Origin: Marinobacter zhejiangensis
GTDB taxonomy: Bacteria; Pseudomonadota; Gammaproteobacteria; Pseudomonadales; Oleiphilaceae
Assembly: GCF_900114775.1 (NCBI RefSeq)
Contig: NZ_FOUE01000002.1
Coordinates: forward strand, 521,857-585,856
DNA length: 64,000 nucleotides
Direction: 5' to 3'
Shown here: in pieces, positions 28,922-37,822 of the stretch
Layout of the letters: the number at the start of each line of letters is the position of its first letter
Position numbering within the stretch: the first letter of the stretch is position 1
Notes under the pieces: generated by a model
The model's input: only the letters and a program-made list of their open reading frames with translations
What the model was told of the DNA's origin: nothing
The model's database searches: none
Position numbers and translations under genes: made by a program

Positions 28922-30430
28922 ATGAACACGTTTATATTGAGGGGACCTCGGGCGCTGACAGACGACGGCGCCCGGGTTACACCTGACCCCGTGGATCTGG
29001 TGATTGAGAACGGCGTGATCATGGCGATAGGTCCGGTGGGAAGTCAATCCGCTGACTGCACCGTTATCGAGGCGCCAGACACGCTGGCCATACCAGGCTT
29101 TATCAATAGTCACCACCACTCTCACGAAAACTTCCACAAAGGGCGCTATGACCGCCTGCCGTTGGAGTTGTGGATGAACTACGTACGGCCTGCAAAGCCA
29201 CTACCGCTGACGCCTGAGGATGTGTACCTGCGGACATTGATCGGGGCAAGTCAGGCATTGCTGTCCGGAACAACCTGTATCGTTGACGATTTCAATGCGT
29301 CACCAATACTCCATCCGGAACATATTGAGGCAGCCCTGGCGGCCTATCAGGACCTGGGGATTCGGGCCCTGCTGGGCCCAACCCTGTTTGACGTGCCGTT
29401 TCATCAAAGTGTGCCGTTCATACATGAAGAATGTTGTTCGGAAACGCTTGCCCGCATGGCCCCGGCACGTTCAACCCCGCCCGATGAGTACCTCAAACTG
29501 GTCGAGAAGCTTGCGCGTTCCCACCACCCCAAAGACAACCGGGTAGGGGTGCTGTTGGCGCCATCGGCTCCCCAGCGTTGTACTGAGGGGCTTTTGCGTG
29601 AAGTGAGGGCGATGGCCGATGACACCGGGTTGCCCGTAATTATTCATGTCCAGGAAACCCGTGTTCAGGCAGCGTCCGCCTGGCACGACCGGGGCATGAC
29701 CCTATTTCGTTATCTGGACGAACTGGGCTTCCTGGCGCCTGCGACTTCGTTGATCCATGCGGTTTGGCTGACGCCAGATGATCTGGAAAGAGTGGCCGCC
29801 AGCGGGGCCAGTATCCAGCACAACCCGAACAGCAACCTGAAACTGGGGTCCGGGTTAATGCCGCTTCGTGCGGTCCTTGATGCCGGTATCAATGTCAGTT
29901 TGGGTACGGATGGTTGCGGCTCGCTTGAATCAACCGACATGTTAAGGGTCGTTGCCAATACCGCCCTGATACATAAACTTCGCGGAGGTGACTACCGTCG
30001 CTGGATCGGCGCTGAGGAAGCATTGAAAGCGGCCACGGTGGGCGGTGCCAAGGCGCTGGGGCTGGACAACCATATCGGACGGTTGGCGCCGGGTCTGCGA
30101 GCGGACCTGGTTCTCTATAACCTGAATGGGCCCGCTTTTACTCCGCTCAATGACCCATTGCGCCAACTGGTCTTCAGCGAGAGCGGGACAGGGATCCACT
30201 CGGTTTACGTAGATGGTGAAAAGGTCGTGTCAGATGGCCGTTTAACCAAGCTTGACCAAGGGGACATTTCTCGCCGCATCGAGAAAACAATGACGTCGTT
30301 GAGACCAGCCATCGAAGCATCCGAGGCATTAACCGAAACGCTCCGTCCGGCTTATGAGCGAATCTGGTCCCGCTGCCAGTCGTTGCCCCTGGCTCCAGGA
30401 ACCTTGCCAGCCCGATTGCCGGAAAGTTGA
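28922..30430 (+). CDS. Amidohydrolase, ATZ/TRZ-type (second copy in cluster)
   Basis: This 502-residue amidohydrolase-superfamily enzyme shows the ligands INSHHHSHENFHKGRYD (HxH), IIHVQETRVQA, LIHAVWL and LGTDGCGSLESTD, with a C-terminal LAPGLRADLVLYNL. It is distinct from the enzyme at 20746 and longer. The start is uncertain. The ATG at 28922 gives a natural beginning but lacks a good ribosome-binding site; an in-frame TTG at 28871 is possible. A 10-codon ORF (28887-28919) ends 2 nt before the ATG, so reinitiation is conceivable. It closes the operon. Confidence 0.8.
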   Translation: MNTFILRGPRALTDDGARVTPDPVDLVIENGVIMAIGPVGSQSADCTVIEAPDTLAIPGFINSHHHSHENFHKGRYDRLPLELWMNYVRPAKPLPLTPEDVYLRTLIGASQALLSGTTCIVDDFNASPILHPEHIEAALAAYQDLGIRALLGPTLFDVPFHQSVPFIHEECCSETLARMAPARSTPPDEYLKLVEKLARSHHPKDNRVGVLLAPSAPQRCTEGLLREVRAMADDTGLPVIIHVQETRVQAASAWHDRGMTLFRYLDELGFLAPATSLIHAVWLTPDDLERVAASGASIQHNPNSNLKLGSGLMPLRAVLDAGINVSLGTDGCGSLESTDMLRVVANTALIHKLRGGDYRRWIGAEEALKAATVGGAKALGLDNHIGRLAPGLRADLVLYNLNGPAFTPLNDPLRQLVFSESGTGIHSVYVDGEKVVSDGRLTKLDQGDISRRIEKTMTSLRPAIEASEALTETLRPAYERIWSRCQSLPLAPGTLPARLPES

Positions 30431-30529
30431 AGGCCATCGTCTGCGGTCAATGGGGCATGGCTTGCCCGGAAGACAAATCACCAGCCTGTGCTATGTTTCA
30501 TGAGTATGGCCTAGTACGGAGTGACCGGT

Positions 30530-31360
30530 ATGTACGAAAGGGCGAAAGAGTTTGTGCATCACATCGAGCATCTTCCTGTTATCAATGAGATGCTTACCCG
30601 GCGATACGCCAGGAAATTTGCGGTCGCGAACAACGTAAACCTGTTCCTGGGGGTTTATCCGGACTTCGCATCGGCTACGGCGGACGCTCCCACGAGTAAA
30701 CCCCTGGGCTATGACAATGAGGCGCCAGCCTCCGCCGAGATGTACCGCTTCCGGATGCAGGCCATTGCGCCCTGTGATTATCCGGTAGCGTTCTGGTTGG
30801 CTCGGCTGATGCAGCCCGGTCAGACCCTTCTGGATTTTGGCGGTCATGTTGGCGTTCTCTACTACGCGTTAACGCGATACCTGAACTTCCCGGAGTCCTT
30901 TGGCTGGGAAATCTACGATGTACCGGCGGTGATCCGGGAGGCACGGCAGTTCGCCGCATCGAACCACGGATCAGAGCGTTTGAGTTTCTACGATGATCTG
31001 TCTCAGGCCGACCCTTGTGAGCTGATGCTGTTCTCCGGGTCATTGCAGTACGTTGAGGAGCCGTTGAGCTCCATCGTTGGCAGGCTGAAGTCCCGGCCAA
31101 ACTATCTTCTGATCAACATGCTGCCGGTCCACCCAACGCAGGCCTACGTGACTCTCCAGAACATCGGCACCGCCATCTGTCCCTACCGGATCTACAGTGC
31201 ATCGGAAATCGTGGAGGAAGTTCAGAAACTTGGCGGCGAAGTGATTGACGAGTGGAAGAACACAGATAAAGCGTGCCCGATTCCATACCACGAAGCGCAG
31301 TCGCTGGATTATTACCGTGGCATGCTGGTACGTCTGAACCCGGAAGCACGGGCTGCCTGA
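30530..31360 (+). CDS. Putative methyltransferase, TIGR04325-like
   Basis: This 276-residue protein has an SAM-binding Rossmann signature LLDFGGHVGVLYYAL in its middle. The N-terminal FLGVYPDFASA segment and a GWEIYDVPAV segment are typical of the TIGR04325 methyltransferase family, often found in polysaccharide loci. A GTG at 30521 could start it, but CGGAG sits 9 nt before the ATG at 30530. It is 99 nt downstream of the catabolic operon and convergent with phaC. Its substrate and its link to either neighbour are unknown. Confidence 0.7.
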   Translation: MYERAKEFVHHIEHLPVINEMLTRRYARKFAVANNVNLFLGVYPDFASATADAPTSKPLGYDNEAPASAEMYRFRMQAIAPCDYPVAFWLARLMQPGQTLLDFGGHVGVLYYALTRYLNFPESFGWEIYDVPAVIREARQFAASNHGSERLSFYDDLSQADPCELMLFSGSLQYVEEPLSSIVGRLKSRPNYLLINMLPVHPTQAYVTLQNIGTAICPYRIYSASEIVEEVQKLGGEVIDEWKNTDKACPIPYHEAQSLDYYRGMLVRLNPEARAA

Positions 31361-31367
31361 TCAGACT

Positions 31368-31398
31368 GCCGGGCGCCAGCGTCGGTGCTGGGCCCGGC
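31368..31398. terminator. Putative bidirectional terminator between the methyltransferase gene and phaC
   Basis: GCCGGGC (31368-31374) plus CCAGC (31376-31380) pair with GCTGG (31387-31391) and GCCCGGC (31392-31398), with one bulged base and a 6-nt loop. It lies between two convergent genes. T-runs are weak on both sides. Confidence 0.5.
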
Positions 31399-31437
31399 GA
31401 GGGCGCCTTAAATCAGGTCAAAAAGGTAGGCAAAGGC

Positions 31438-33213
31438 TCAGGCCAGGCGCTTCTTCACATAGCGACCCGGGGCGTCCTCAATAACTTCCAGTTTCTGGTC
31501 CCCTGGAACACGTGGTTCCACCTCTTCACCCTGGAAACGGCTTACCCAGCCCTGCCAGTTTGGCCACCAGGAGCCTTCATGGAAGGCTGCGTCTTCAAAC
31601 CAGTTTTCCGGAGTGTCCGCTTCGGTGTCGTTACTGTAATAGCCATACTTGCCGGGCTCTGGCGGGTTGATGATTCCGGCAATGTGACCGGATTGCCCCA
31701 GCACAAAGCGCTTTTCACCCGAGAACAACCGGTAACCGGCATAAGTCGACTTCCACAACGCAATATGGTCCTGCTGGGCGGAGATGAACATGGCCGGGGT
31801 GTCGATACTGGACAGGTCGATGGGCGTGCCAGCGATTGTCAGGGCGTTCGGCTCTCGTAGCTTGTTGTTCACGTACATCTCACGGAGATAGTACTTGTAC
31901 ATCGTTGCGGGCAGGTTGGTGGAGTCGGAATTCCAGTACAGCAGGTCAAAAGGCAGTGGTGGCTCGCCCTTGAGGTAGTTATTGACGAAGTACGACCAGA
32001 TCAGGTTGTTCTCCTTCAGGGACGAGAAGCTCAGTGCAATGAAGCGGCCATCGTAGTAGCCAATCTTGTCAATGTAATTCTCAAGTGCCTTGATCACCTT
32101 TTCGTTGAGGTAGACCCCGATTTCACCTGGGTCGGTGAAGTCCAGTAGGGTGGCAAAGAAGGTGGAAGATTTGACCCGGTTGTCGCCGGCTTTCTTGAGG
32201 TGGGCCAGGGTGGTGGCGAGCAGGGTGCCGCCTACGCAATAGCCAATCGTGTTCAGCTCGTGTTCCCCGGTGGCGGCTTCGACCGCGTCCATGGCCGCCA
32301 ATACGCCATCGCTGACGTAATCCTCAAAGGTGGTGTCACGGTAGGACTCGTCCGGGTTGACCCAGGAGATCATGAATACGGTATGGCCCTGTCCAACCAG
32401 CCACCGTACCAGCGAGTTTCGTTCGGCCAGGTCCAGGATGTAGTACTTGTTGATGAATGGCGGAACGATCAGCAGCGGGGTCTTGTGAACGGTGTCGGTG
32501 GTGGGCTGGTATTGGATCAGCTGGAACATGTGGTTCTCGAACACCACTTTGCCTGGCGTGGTAGCGATGTTTCCGCCGACCTCAAAGGCTTTGTCATCGG
32601 TCATCGACACATTCAGCAGCTGCCGACTTCTCATGATGTCGCGGTAGAAATTTTCCAGCCCCTGAACCACGCTCAAGCCCCAGGTCTGGCGGCATTTTCG
32701 AACGGCTTCGGGGTTGGTGATGAAGAAGTTGGTGGGCGCCAGAGCATTTACAAACTGGCGGGTCAGGAAGGTCAGCTGACGACGGTTTTCGTCAGTCAGG
32801 CCGTCCAGGTCCTGGGCCATTTTGTCGAGGTACTCGGCGTTGATCAGATAAAGCTGGGCGATGGCGTAATAAAACGGATTCTGATTCCAGGCCTCATCAT
32901 CGAAGCGGTGGTCGCTGCGCTCCGGAGCAACCACTGGGTCGGTCGGCTGTCGAAGGGTGGTGAGGGCGACATTCTGGATCAGTTGCCAGTATTTTTGTGC
33001 CAGCTCGGTGTTGTCCTGCATGACTTTGGACGGGTCGATGATGGCCTCGCGGAAGGCCGCCGTCAGGCTGGTGGTTACATCGAGGATGAACGAGTTATCC
33101 GGTGTGGCCAGTTTTCCGGGAGTCAAACCTTTGACAACCGTGTCTTGGGACAGTTTCACGAGAGCCGCGGCGTGGCTCAGGTAGTCTTTCGCGAATTTGG
33201 TCAGGAATTCCAT
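31438..33213 (-). CDS. phaC: Class I poly(3-hydroxyalkanoate) synthase
   Basis: PhaC polymerises hydroxyacyl-CoA into storage granules. The lipase-box-like GYCVGG carries the catalytic cysteine at about residue 326. The PhaC segments NKYYILDL and VFMISWVNPD are present, as is the late GQSGHIAGIINPP with the catalytic histidine. The ATG at 33213 has GAGG 6 nt ahead and is preferred over the one at 33231 (591 residues, normal for class I). The phasin gene is directly upstream. No phaA or phaB is in the window, so monomer supply is encoded elsewhere. Confidence 0.94.
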   Translation of the reverse strand: MEFLTKFAKDYLSHAAALVKLSQDTVVKGLTPGKLATPDNSFILDVTTSLTAAFREAIIDPSKVMQDNTELAQKYWQLIQNVALTTLRQPTDPVVAPERSDHRFDDEAWNQNPFYYAIAQLYLINAEYLDKMAQDLDGLTDENRRQLTFLTRQFVNALAPTNFFITNPEAVRKCRQTWGLSVVQGLENFYRDIMRSRQLLNVSMTDDKAFEVGGNIATTPGKVVFENHMFQLIQYQPTTDTVHKTPLLIVPPFINKYYILDLAERNSLVRWLVGQGHTVFMISWVNPDESYRDTTFEDYVSDGVLAAMDAVEAATGEHELNTIGYCVGGTLLATTLAHLKKAGDNRVKSSTFFATLLDFTDPGEIGVYLNEKVIKALENYIDKIGYYDGRFIALSFSSLKENNLIWSYFVNNYLKGEPPLPFDLLYWNSDSTNLPATMYKYYLREMYVNNKLREPNALTIAGTPIDLSSIDTPAMFISAQQDHIALWKSTYAGYRLFSGEKRFVLGQSGHIAGIINPPEPGKYGYYSNDTEADTPENWFEDAAFHEGSWWPNWQGWVSRFQGEEVEPRVPGDQKLEVIEDAPGRYVKKRLA

Positions 33214-33248
33214 CTTAGACCTCAAAATCACAGGGCAGGAAGCAAGGC

Positions 33249-33278
33249 GATTGCCACCGGGTCAGCCCGGCGGCAATC
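33249..33278 (-). promoter_or_regulatory. Intercistronic hairpin between phaP and phaC
   Basis: GATTGCC-CCGGG and CCCGG-GGCAATC form a long stem (one A:C mismatch) around a TCAG loop. It sits 17 nt after the phasin stop and 35 nt before the phaC start. There is no T-run, so an RNA processing or stabilising element or partial attenuator is likelier than a full terminator. Confidence 0.5.
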
Positions 33279-33295
33279 TCTTTCACAAAGCGCGC

Positions 33296-33691
33296 TTAGC
33301 TGTTGGACGCAGCGGCCTTTTTCTGGGTGGCGGTGGCCGGTTTGGCTGAGGCGGCAGGCTGGTCAGCTGCTTCAGCCGATTCGGCAACAGTGCTTTGGAA
33401 CAGCTGGCTGGCTTCGTTGCGGAAGTCCTCGGCAACCTTGGCAAACTGCTGCAGGTCTTCAGACATACGCTCAACCAACTGGTTGAACCGCTCCGGCTGA
33501 GCTTCCACAAAGCCCTTGACGCCGTCGAAGTCACGGATGGTGGCCGCGGCCTTGGCCTGGTCTTCGACGAGCCCCATGTAGCCACGCAGGCTGCTCATCT
33601 GGGCATCGACGATGCCTGAGTAGGTTTCCATCATCAGCTTGTTCAGGCGGTTGACGGGTTCTGACGAGATTTTGAAAGAGTCAGTAAACAT
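33296..33691 (-). CDS. phaP: Phasin family protein
   Basis: This 131-residue helical, amphipathic protein coats polyhydroxyalkanoate granules. The phasin-type stretch covers about residues 10-95 (NKLMMETYSGIVDAQMSSL and the following coiled-coil-like heptads). An Ala/Lys/Pro-rich tail (about 100-131) resembles low-complexity phasin C-termini. It lies immediately upstream of phaC on the same strand, supporting the call. The symbol is by analogy. Confidence 0.85.
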   Translation of the reverse strand: MFTDSFKISSEPVNRLNKLMMETYSGIVDAQMSSLRGYMGLVEDQAKAAATIRDFDGVKGFVEAQPERFNQLVERMSEDLQQFAKVAEDFRNEASQLFQSTVAESAEAADQPAASAKPATATQKKAAASNS

Positions 33692-34224
33692 AGTTCAATT
33701 CCTTCTGTTTTTGAGGTTGTTGCATAGGTGAGCCTGTTTTGGGCAGGGCTCGGGCTTTTAGGCGGCATGCCACTCAGTGCATGAACATTCCGCCGTTAAT
33801 CGGAAAGTTGGCAGTGTGGGTCAGCGCAACATGTGAACGCCCTTGGTTCGTCATCACACAGTCTCTTTATTGTTATTGAGGCTTAATTGAACGCTAATTC
33901 GGTTGATCAAATATTGTCCTATGTCATGTTGGGCCCATTGAGCGGGCTGTCATGGTGATCAGAGGCGAACGGGCTGGTGCAGGTCGCCGGTGAGAGTGGC
34001 CGTTCGTGTCTATACGCCATCTGTTGCTCCACTTTGGCCTAAAATGAACGAGTCGTATGACCGAGATGTGAACAATTTGTGACCGAAGGCAATGTGTGAT
34101 GTCGCCAATGGTCGCAGGAGATTTCGTAACTGGTGCCGGGCATGGTATTACGGTAGCTTGCTACCATCTGAGTTCGGACATCCCTGGTTTTTAACGGCGG
34201 TTAAGTCGGTCAATAAGGAGTTCT
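33692..34224. other. 533-bp intergenic region between phaP and the esterase gene
   Basis: The region separates two divergent genes and should contain both promoters. No credible ORF or RNA gene is seen. One palindrome, GGTAGC-TT-GCTACC (34152-34165), lies 60 nt before the esterase start, flanked by ATGGTA/TACCAT-like repeats, and could be an operator. No consensus -35/-10 pair stands out. Confidence 0.5.
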
Positions 34225-35190
34225 ATGAACAAGCAAGTACAGTTTCGCCGCCATGAAACGGTCCTGAGTCGACGAAGTCGTTGGGTGTTACGGCTGATTC
34301 GTTTGATCATACGTCCGATGATCCGTTTCATGGTGTCTGGCAGCATGCGGCGTATGGCGGCGGGTCAGGCTCGCGTCGCCGGTGCGAAATTTACCAGCAA
34401 GCATGCCCAGGAGCAGGATTATCGGATGATCGGCGCGCCGGGAAAAAGCGTACCCTCCTACATACTGGGGAACCTCGACAATTCGCGGCCGGTGATTTTA
34501 TGGCTGCATGGTGGAGCCTTTGTGCTGCCACTGATGCCTGATGCGCACTTGCGATTTCTCAATCGGCTCTGTCAGGACCTGGGGGCTGCGGCGGTCGCGC
34601 CAGACTACCGGATTGCACCTTTGTGCCCATATCCTCAGGGGTTGGACGATTGTGAACGGGCCTACGGTGCCTTGCTGGATTTGGGGGTGCCTGCATCCCG
34701 GATTGTGCTTGGGGGCGAGTCTGCCGGCGGTAACCTGGTGCTGGGGCTGCTACAGCGCATTCGGCGCAAAGGCTGGCCGATGCCTTGCTGTGCGGTACCG
34801 GTAGCAGCGGTTACCGACATGGGACGTATTCACAACCCACCATCACGCACCGAAAACCTGAAGCGGGACGCCATGTTGCCCATGCTGGCGTTAACCCGCA
34901 TCGTCGAGTGGTATGTGGGGGCGCAGGATCATTCCGACCCGGAACTCTCGCCGATCCATGCCGACTGCTCAGGCTTTCCGCCACTGTTGTTGGTGGCCAG
35001 CCAGCACGAAGTGCTGAGGGATGACAGTGTCATGTTCGCCCGAGTGGCCGCCGAGCAAGGCGTGAAGACCCGCCTGGAAATGTGGACACATATGCCTCAC
35101 GCATTCCCATTGCTGGAGCACTGGTTTCCAGAGGCCACGCCAGCCCGGGTAATGATTACTGAATTCATGAAAGAGCATATCGCCGACTGA
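34225..35190 (+). CDS. Alpha/beta hydrolase, hormone-sensitive-lipase (family IV esterase) type
   Basis: This 321-residue esterase has the oxyanion-hole motif LHGGAF (about residue 94) and nucleophile elbow GESAGG (serine near residue 172). Asp and His candidates occur in the C-terminal part, where THMPHAFP carries the likely catalytic histidine. An arginine-rich N-terminus with a hydrophobic stretch may associate with membrane. AAGGAG precedes the ATG. Its position near phaC might suggest lipid or polyester metabolism, but that is only proximity. Confidence 0.85.
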   Translation: MNKQVQFRRHETVLSRRSRWVLRLIRLIIRPMIRFMVSGSMRRMAAGQARVAGAKFTSKHAQEQDYRMIGAPGKSVPSYILGNLDNSRPVILWLHGGAFVLPLMPDAHLRFLNRLCQDLGAAAVAPDYRIAPLCPYPQGLDDCERAYGALLDLGVPASRIVLGGESAGGNLVLGLLQRIRRKGWPMPCCAVPVAAVTDMGRIHNPPSRTENLKRDAMLPMLALTRIVEWYVGAQDHSDPELSPIHADCSGFPPLLLVASQHEVLRDDSVMFARVAAEQGVKTRLEMWTHMPHAFPLLEHWFPEATPARVMITEFMKEHIAD

Positions 35191-35244
35191 GTCGACGTTT
35201 GTTCATTGGTGGCCTGACCCTGCTATATCGGCCACGGAGGTAAC

Positions 35245-36621
35245 TTGCCTTTGACGTTGCTACCGAAACAGCTGAATGGCCAGAACGGCTCCGTTCACCG
35301 GAAGCGCGAGAAGAACCTCGGTGTACCGGAGCTGATTGCCATTGCCCTGGGCGGCATGGTCGGTGGCGGAATCTTTACCATTCTGGGCATATCGGTGGCG
35401 ATGGTGGGGGTCTACACCCCGGTTGCCATCGCCATCGGTGGTTTTATTGCGGCCATGGCGGCCTACTCCTACATAAAGCTGGGCGTCTATTACCAGGATG
35501 AAGGGGCGACATACTCGTTCTACAAGAAGACTTTTGCCGGTTCCGACCGGGCGGCGTCACTCATCGGCTGGTGGGTAATCTTCGGCTATATCAGTACCCT
35601 TGCCCTTTACGCCTACACCTTTGCCTCTTACGCAATCAGTGGCTTCGCCATGGCAGAGAGTGACTGGTTGAGAAAGGCAATCGCGGGTGCGGTTATTCTT
35701 GTCTTTACCCTGATCAATGTGTGGAGCGTGAAAGGGATGGGCAAGATCGAAGACCTGATGGTGTATACCAAGCTGGTCATCCTGATCGTGATTTCTTTTG
35801 TCCTGATCAACAACAGCAATACAAGCCTGCCGATGCTGATAGAGCAGGGGCGTGATTTCAGTTTGTTGAACATTCTGATCGTCGCTTCGCTGACGTTTGT
35901 CGCCTACGAAGGCTTCCAGCTCGTTATCAATGCCGTTAATGAAATGGAGCAACCTGCGCGTAACATCCCAACGGCGGTATACGTCGCCATAGCCCTGGCG
36001 ACGGCCATCTATGTGGTCATTGCACTCGGAGCCATCCTGGCGATTCCCTTCGCCGATATCATCGCCAACCAGGAATACGCGCTGGCTGCCGGTGCCAATG
36101 GTGTCCTGGGCCACTGGGGTACTGATCTCGTGGTGCTGGGAGCGCTTCTGGCTACCAGCAGTGCCATCAGTGGCACCGTCTTTGGGGCTTCCCGCCAGAT
36201 GGCGATTATTGCCCGCGATGGATACTTTCCCCCGATACTTGCCAAACGGAAGGAGCGGGTTCCCGTATACTCGATCATTACCATGTCGGCTCTCGCGTTC
36301 GTGTTGATCCTGGCCGGCAGCCTCCAGGTCATTCTGGAGTTCGGTAGCGTGACGTTCCTGATTGTTTCCTTTCTGATGGCCTATGCCAATTTCCGGATAA
36401 GAAAACAGACCGATTCATCCACTCTCGTTACCCTGATTGCCATGGCAGGACTGGCCATGGGAACCCTCTTCATCATTTACTACGAAGCCGTGCATCAGCC
36501 GGAGCAGTTGCTCTTCATTTTCGGTCTCTATGGCATTCTTTCCCTGATGTCCTGGTTGTACGCCAGGATTGGCCGGAAACGACGTTTACCTGGCGCAGGC
36601 CCGACTGACCGAGCTGCCTGA
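35245..36621 (+). CDS. APC-superfamily amino acid permease
   Basis: This 458-residue permease has about 12 membrane helices. The first helix carries IALGGMVGGGIFTILG, the glycine-rich unwound segment that binds the substrate in APC transporters. The helix 6 region reads VAYEGFQLVINAVNEM. The TTG start at 35245 follows CGGAGG by 4 nt, and a second in-frame TTG at 35251 is an alternative. The substrate cannot be assigned. Confidence 0.87.
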   Translation: MPLTLLPKQLNGQNGSVHRKREKNLGVPELIAIALGGMVGGGIFTILGISVAMVGVYTPVAIAIGGFIAAMAAYSYIKLGVYYQDEGATYSFYKKTFAGSDRAASLIGWWVIFGYISTLALYAYTFASYAISGFAMAESDWLRKAIAGAVILVFTLINVWSVKGMGKIEDLMVYTKLVILIVISFVLINNSNTSLPMLIEQGRDFSLLNILIVASLTFVAYEGFQLVINAVNEMEQPARNIPTAVYVAIALATAIYVVIALGAILAIPFADIIANQEYALAAGANGVLGHWGTDLVVLGALLATSSAISGTVFGASRQMAIIARDGYFPPILAKRKERVPVYSIITMSALAFVLILAGSLQVILEFGSVTFLIVSFLMAYANFRIRKQTDSSTLVTLIAMAGLAMGTLFIIYYEAVHQPEQLLFIFGLYGILSLMSWLYARIGRKRRLPGAGPTDRAA

Positions 36622-36637
36622 CGGCTGTGCCGTCAGG
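36617..36637. terminator. Putative bidirectional terminator
   Basis: CCTGACGGC (36617-36625) and GCCGTCAGG (36629-36637) form a perfect 9-bp stem with a TGT loop, overlapping the permease stop codon and lying before the end of the convergent HPP gene. There is no strong T-run. Confidence 0.5.
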
Positions 36638-36656
36638 TCAGATGGACCAGCGGTTT

Positions 36657-37139
36657 TTACAGCCACCGGGTGGGGTACCGGTGCCCTGAAATCAAACGAT
36701 GGTAAAGCACGCCAAAGGCCACAATCAGGAGCGCACCTGCCGCTACCGGCATCACCAGAAAATCCCAATGTTCACCCGCCAACATCACCACCAGTGGATT
36801 GGCACCCGCTGGCGGGTGAGTGGTGTTGGTTAACAGCATTAAGCCCACCGCAAGACCCACTGCCAGCCCCATCGACCAGGGGCTGACACCCACCAGCGTT
36901 GCTACGGCCAGGCCGATTGTGGTGGTCAGCAGGTGGCCCAGAACGATGTTTCGGGGCTGGGCCAACGGACTTTCCGGTAACCCGAACAGGATGACCATGG
37001 TCGCGCCAAAAGGCGCCATGAGCCAGATGCTCCTCTGTGTGGTCATTCCCAAGGCGCTCAGAACCGTAATGCACACCATGGCCCCTAATCCGGCGATGAG
37101 TGGGGCGAAGTAGCGCGAATTGCTCAGGCGTTGATACAT
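36657..37139 (-). CDS. HPP family membrane protein
   Basis: This 160-residue integral membrane protein has four hydrophobic segments and the defining HPPAGANPL motif (about residue 108). WLMAPFGATMVILFG is also a family segment. HPP proteins have been linked to nitrite transport in plastids; the bacterial role is unclear. It is divergent from a TetR regulator, and two palindromic operators lie directly in front of its start, so it is probably the regulated target. Confidence 0.87.
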   Translation of the reverse strand: MYQRLSNSRYFAPLIAGLGAMVCITVLSALGMTTQRSIWLMAPFGATMVILFGLPESPLAQPRNIVLGHLLTTTIGLAVATLVGVSPWSMGLAVGLAVGLMLLTNTTHPPAGANPLVVMLAGEHWDFLVMPVAAGALLIVAFGVLYHRLISGHRYPTRWL

Positions 37140-37151
37140 GGTTTTCTCCAG

Positions 37152-37169
37152 GTAGACAGATTGGTCTAC
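37152..37169. promoter_or_regulatory. TetR-type operator 1
   Basis: GTAGAC-N6-GTCTAC, an 18-bp palindrome 13 nt upstream of the HPP start. It shares its arms with the second site, 22 bp away centre to centre. Confidence 0.65.
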
Positions 37170-37173
37170 TAAG

Positions 37174-37191
37174 GTAGACAGTATTGTCTAC
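37174..37191. promoter_or_regulatory. TetR-type operator 2
   Basis: GTAGACA-GTAT-TGTCTAC, an 18-bp palindrome with perfect 7-bp arms, 41 nt upstream of the tetR start. Together with operator 1 it covers the divergent promoter region. Confidence 0.68.
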
Positions 37192-37231
37192 TGGTGTCAA
37201 GATGTACCATCTTTTGTGGAGTGACATCATC

Positions 37232-37822
37232 ATGGATAAGCGGGATTTGCTGGTACGTACGGCGTTTAAGCTGTTCTATACCCAAGGTATTCACGCCGTG
37301 GGCATAAACTTGGTATTGCAGGAATCCGGCGTGGCCAAGAAAACCCTTTATCACCATTTCCCCAGCAAAGATCACCTGGTAGAAGCGACGGTTAGATTCC
37401 GGGATGAAGCCTATCATCACTGGCTAACTGGCCGACTGGGAGCGGTCGCCGCCGGCAGGCCTGCATTACTGGAGCTGTTTAGTGCTCTCGACGACTGGTT
37501 CCACGGGCGAGCTGGGGAGATTGATGTATTCCGCGGTTGTTTCTTTATTAACGCCAGTGCTGAATTTGGAGACAGGGACAACGCAATCCATGAGGCCTGT
37601 GCCGAGCACAAAGCCAAAATTGTAGCGCTGATCCAGAGCCATGTGGCGCTATTGGCGCTGCCAGCAGGGCAAGCCAGGGAGCTGACAGACCTGGTTACGC
37701 TGTTGAAGGAAGGCGCAATCTCGATGGCTCATGTCCAGGGGAATCTTGACGCGGCGCTTCAGGCTAAGGCCGTGTTTGAGCATGTGACGGCTGGCTTCCA
37801 TAAAACACAGAGCCCATCATGA
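37232..37822 (+). CDS. TetR-family transcriptional regulator
   Basis: This 196-residue repressor has an N-terminal helix-turn-helix (INLVLQESGVAKKTLYHHFP, about residues 28-48) and an all-helical ligand domain with HRG-like RDEAYHHW and FRGCFFINASAEF segments. The frame is open to 37184, but the ATG at 37232 gives the canonical MDKRDLLVRTAFKLF start. It is divergent from the HPP gene, and the twin palindromes between them imply autoregulation plus control of HPP. The inducer is unknown. Confidence 0.9.
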   Translation: MDKRDLLVRTAFKLFYTQGIHAVGINLVLQESGVAKKTLYHHFPSKDHLVEATVRFRDEAYHHWLTGRLGAVAAGRPALLELFSALDDWFHGRAGEIDVFRGCFFINASAEFGDRDNAIHEACAEHKAKIVALIQSHVALLALPAGQARELTDLVTLLKEGAISMAHVQGNLDAALQAKAVFEHVTAGFHKTQSPS

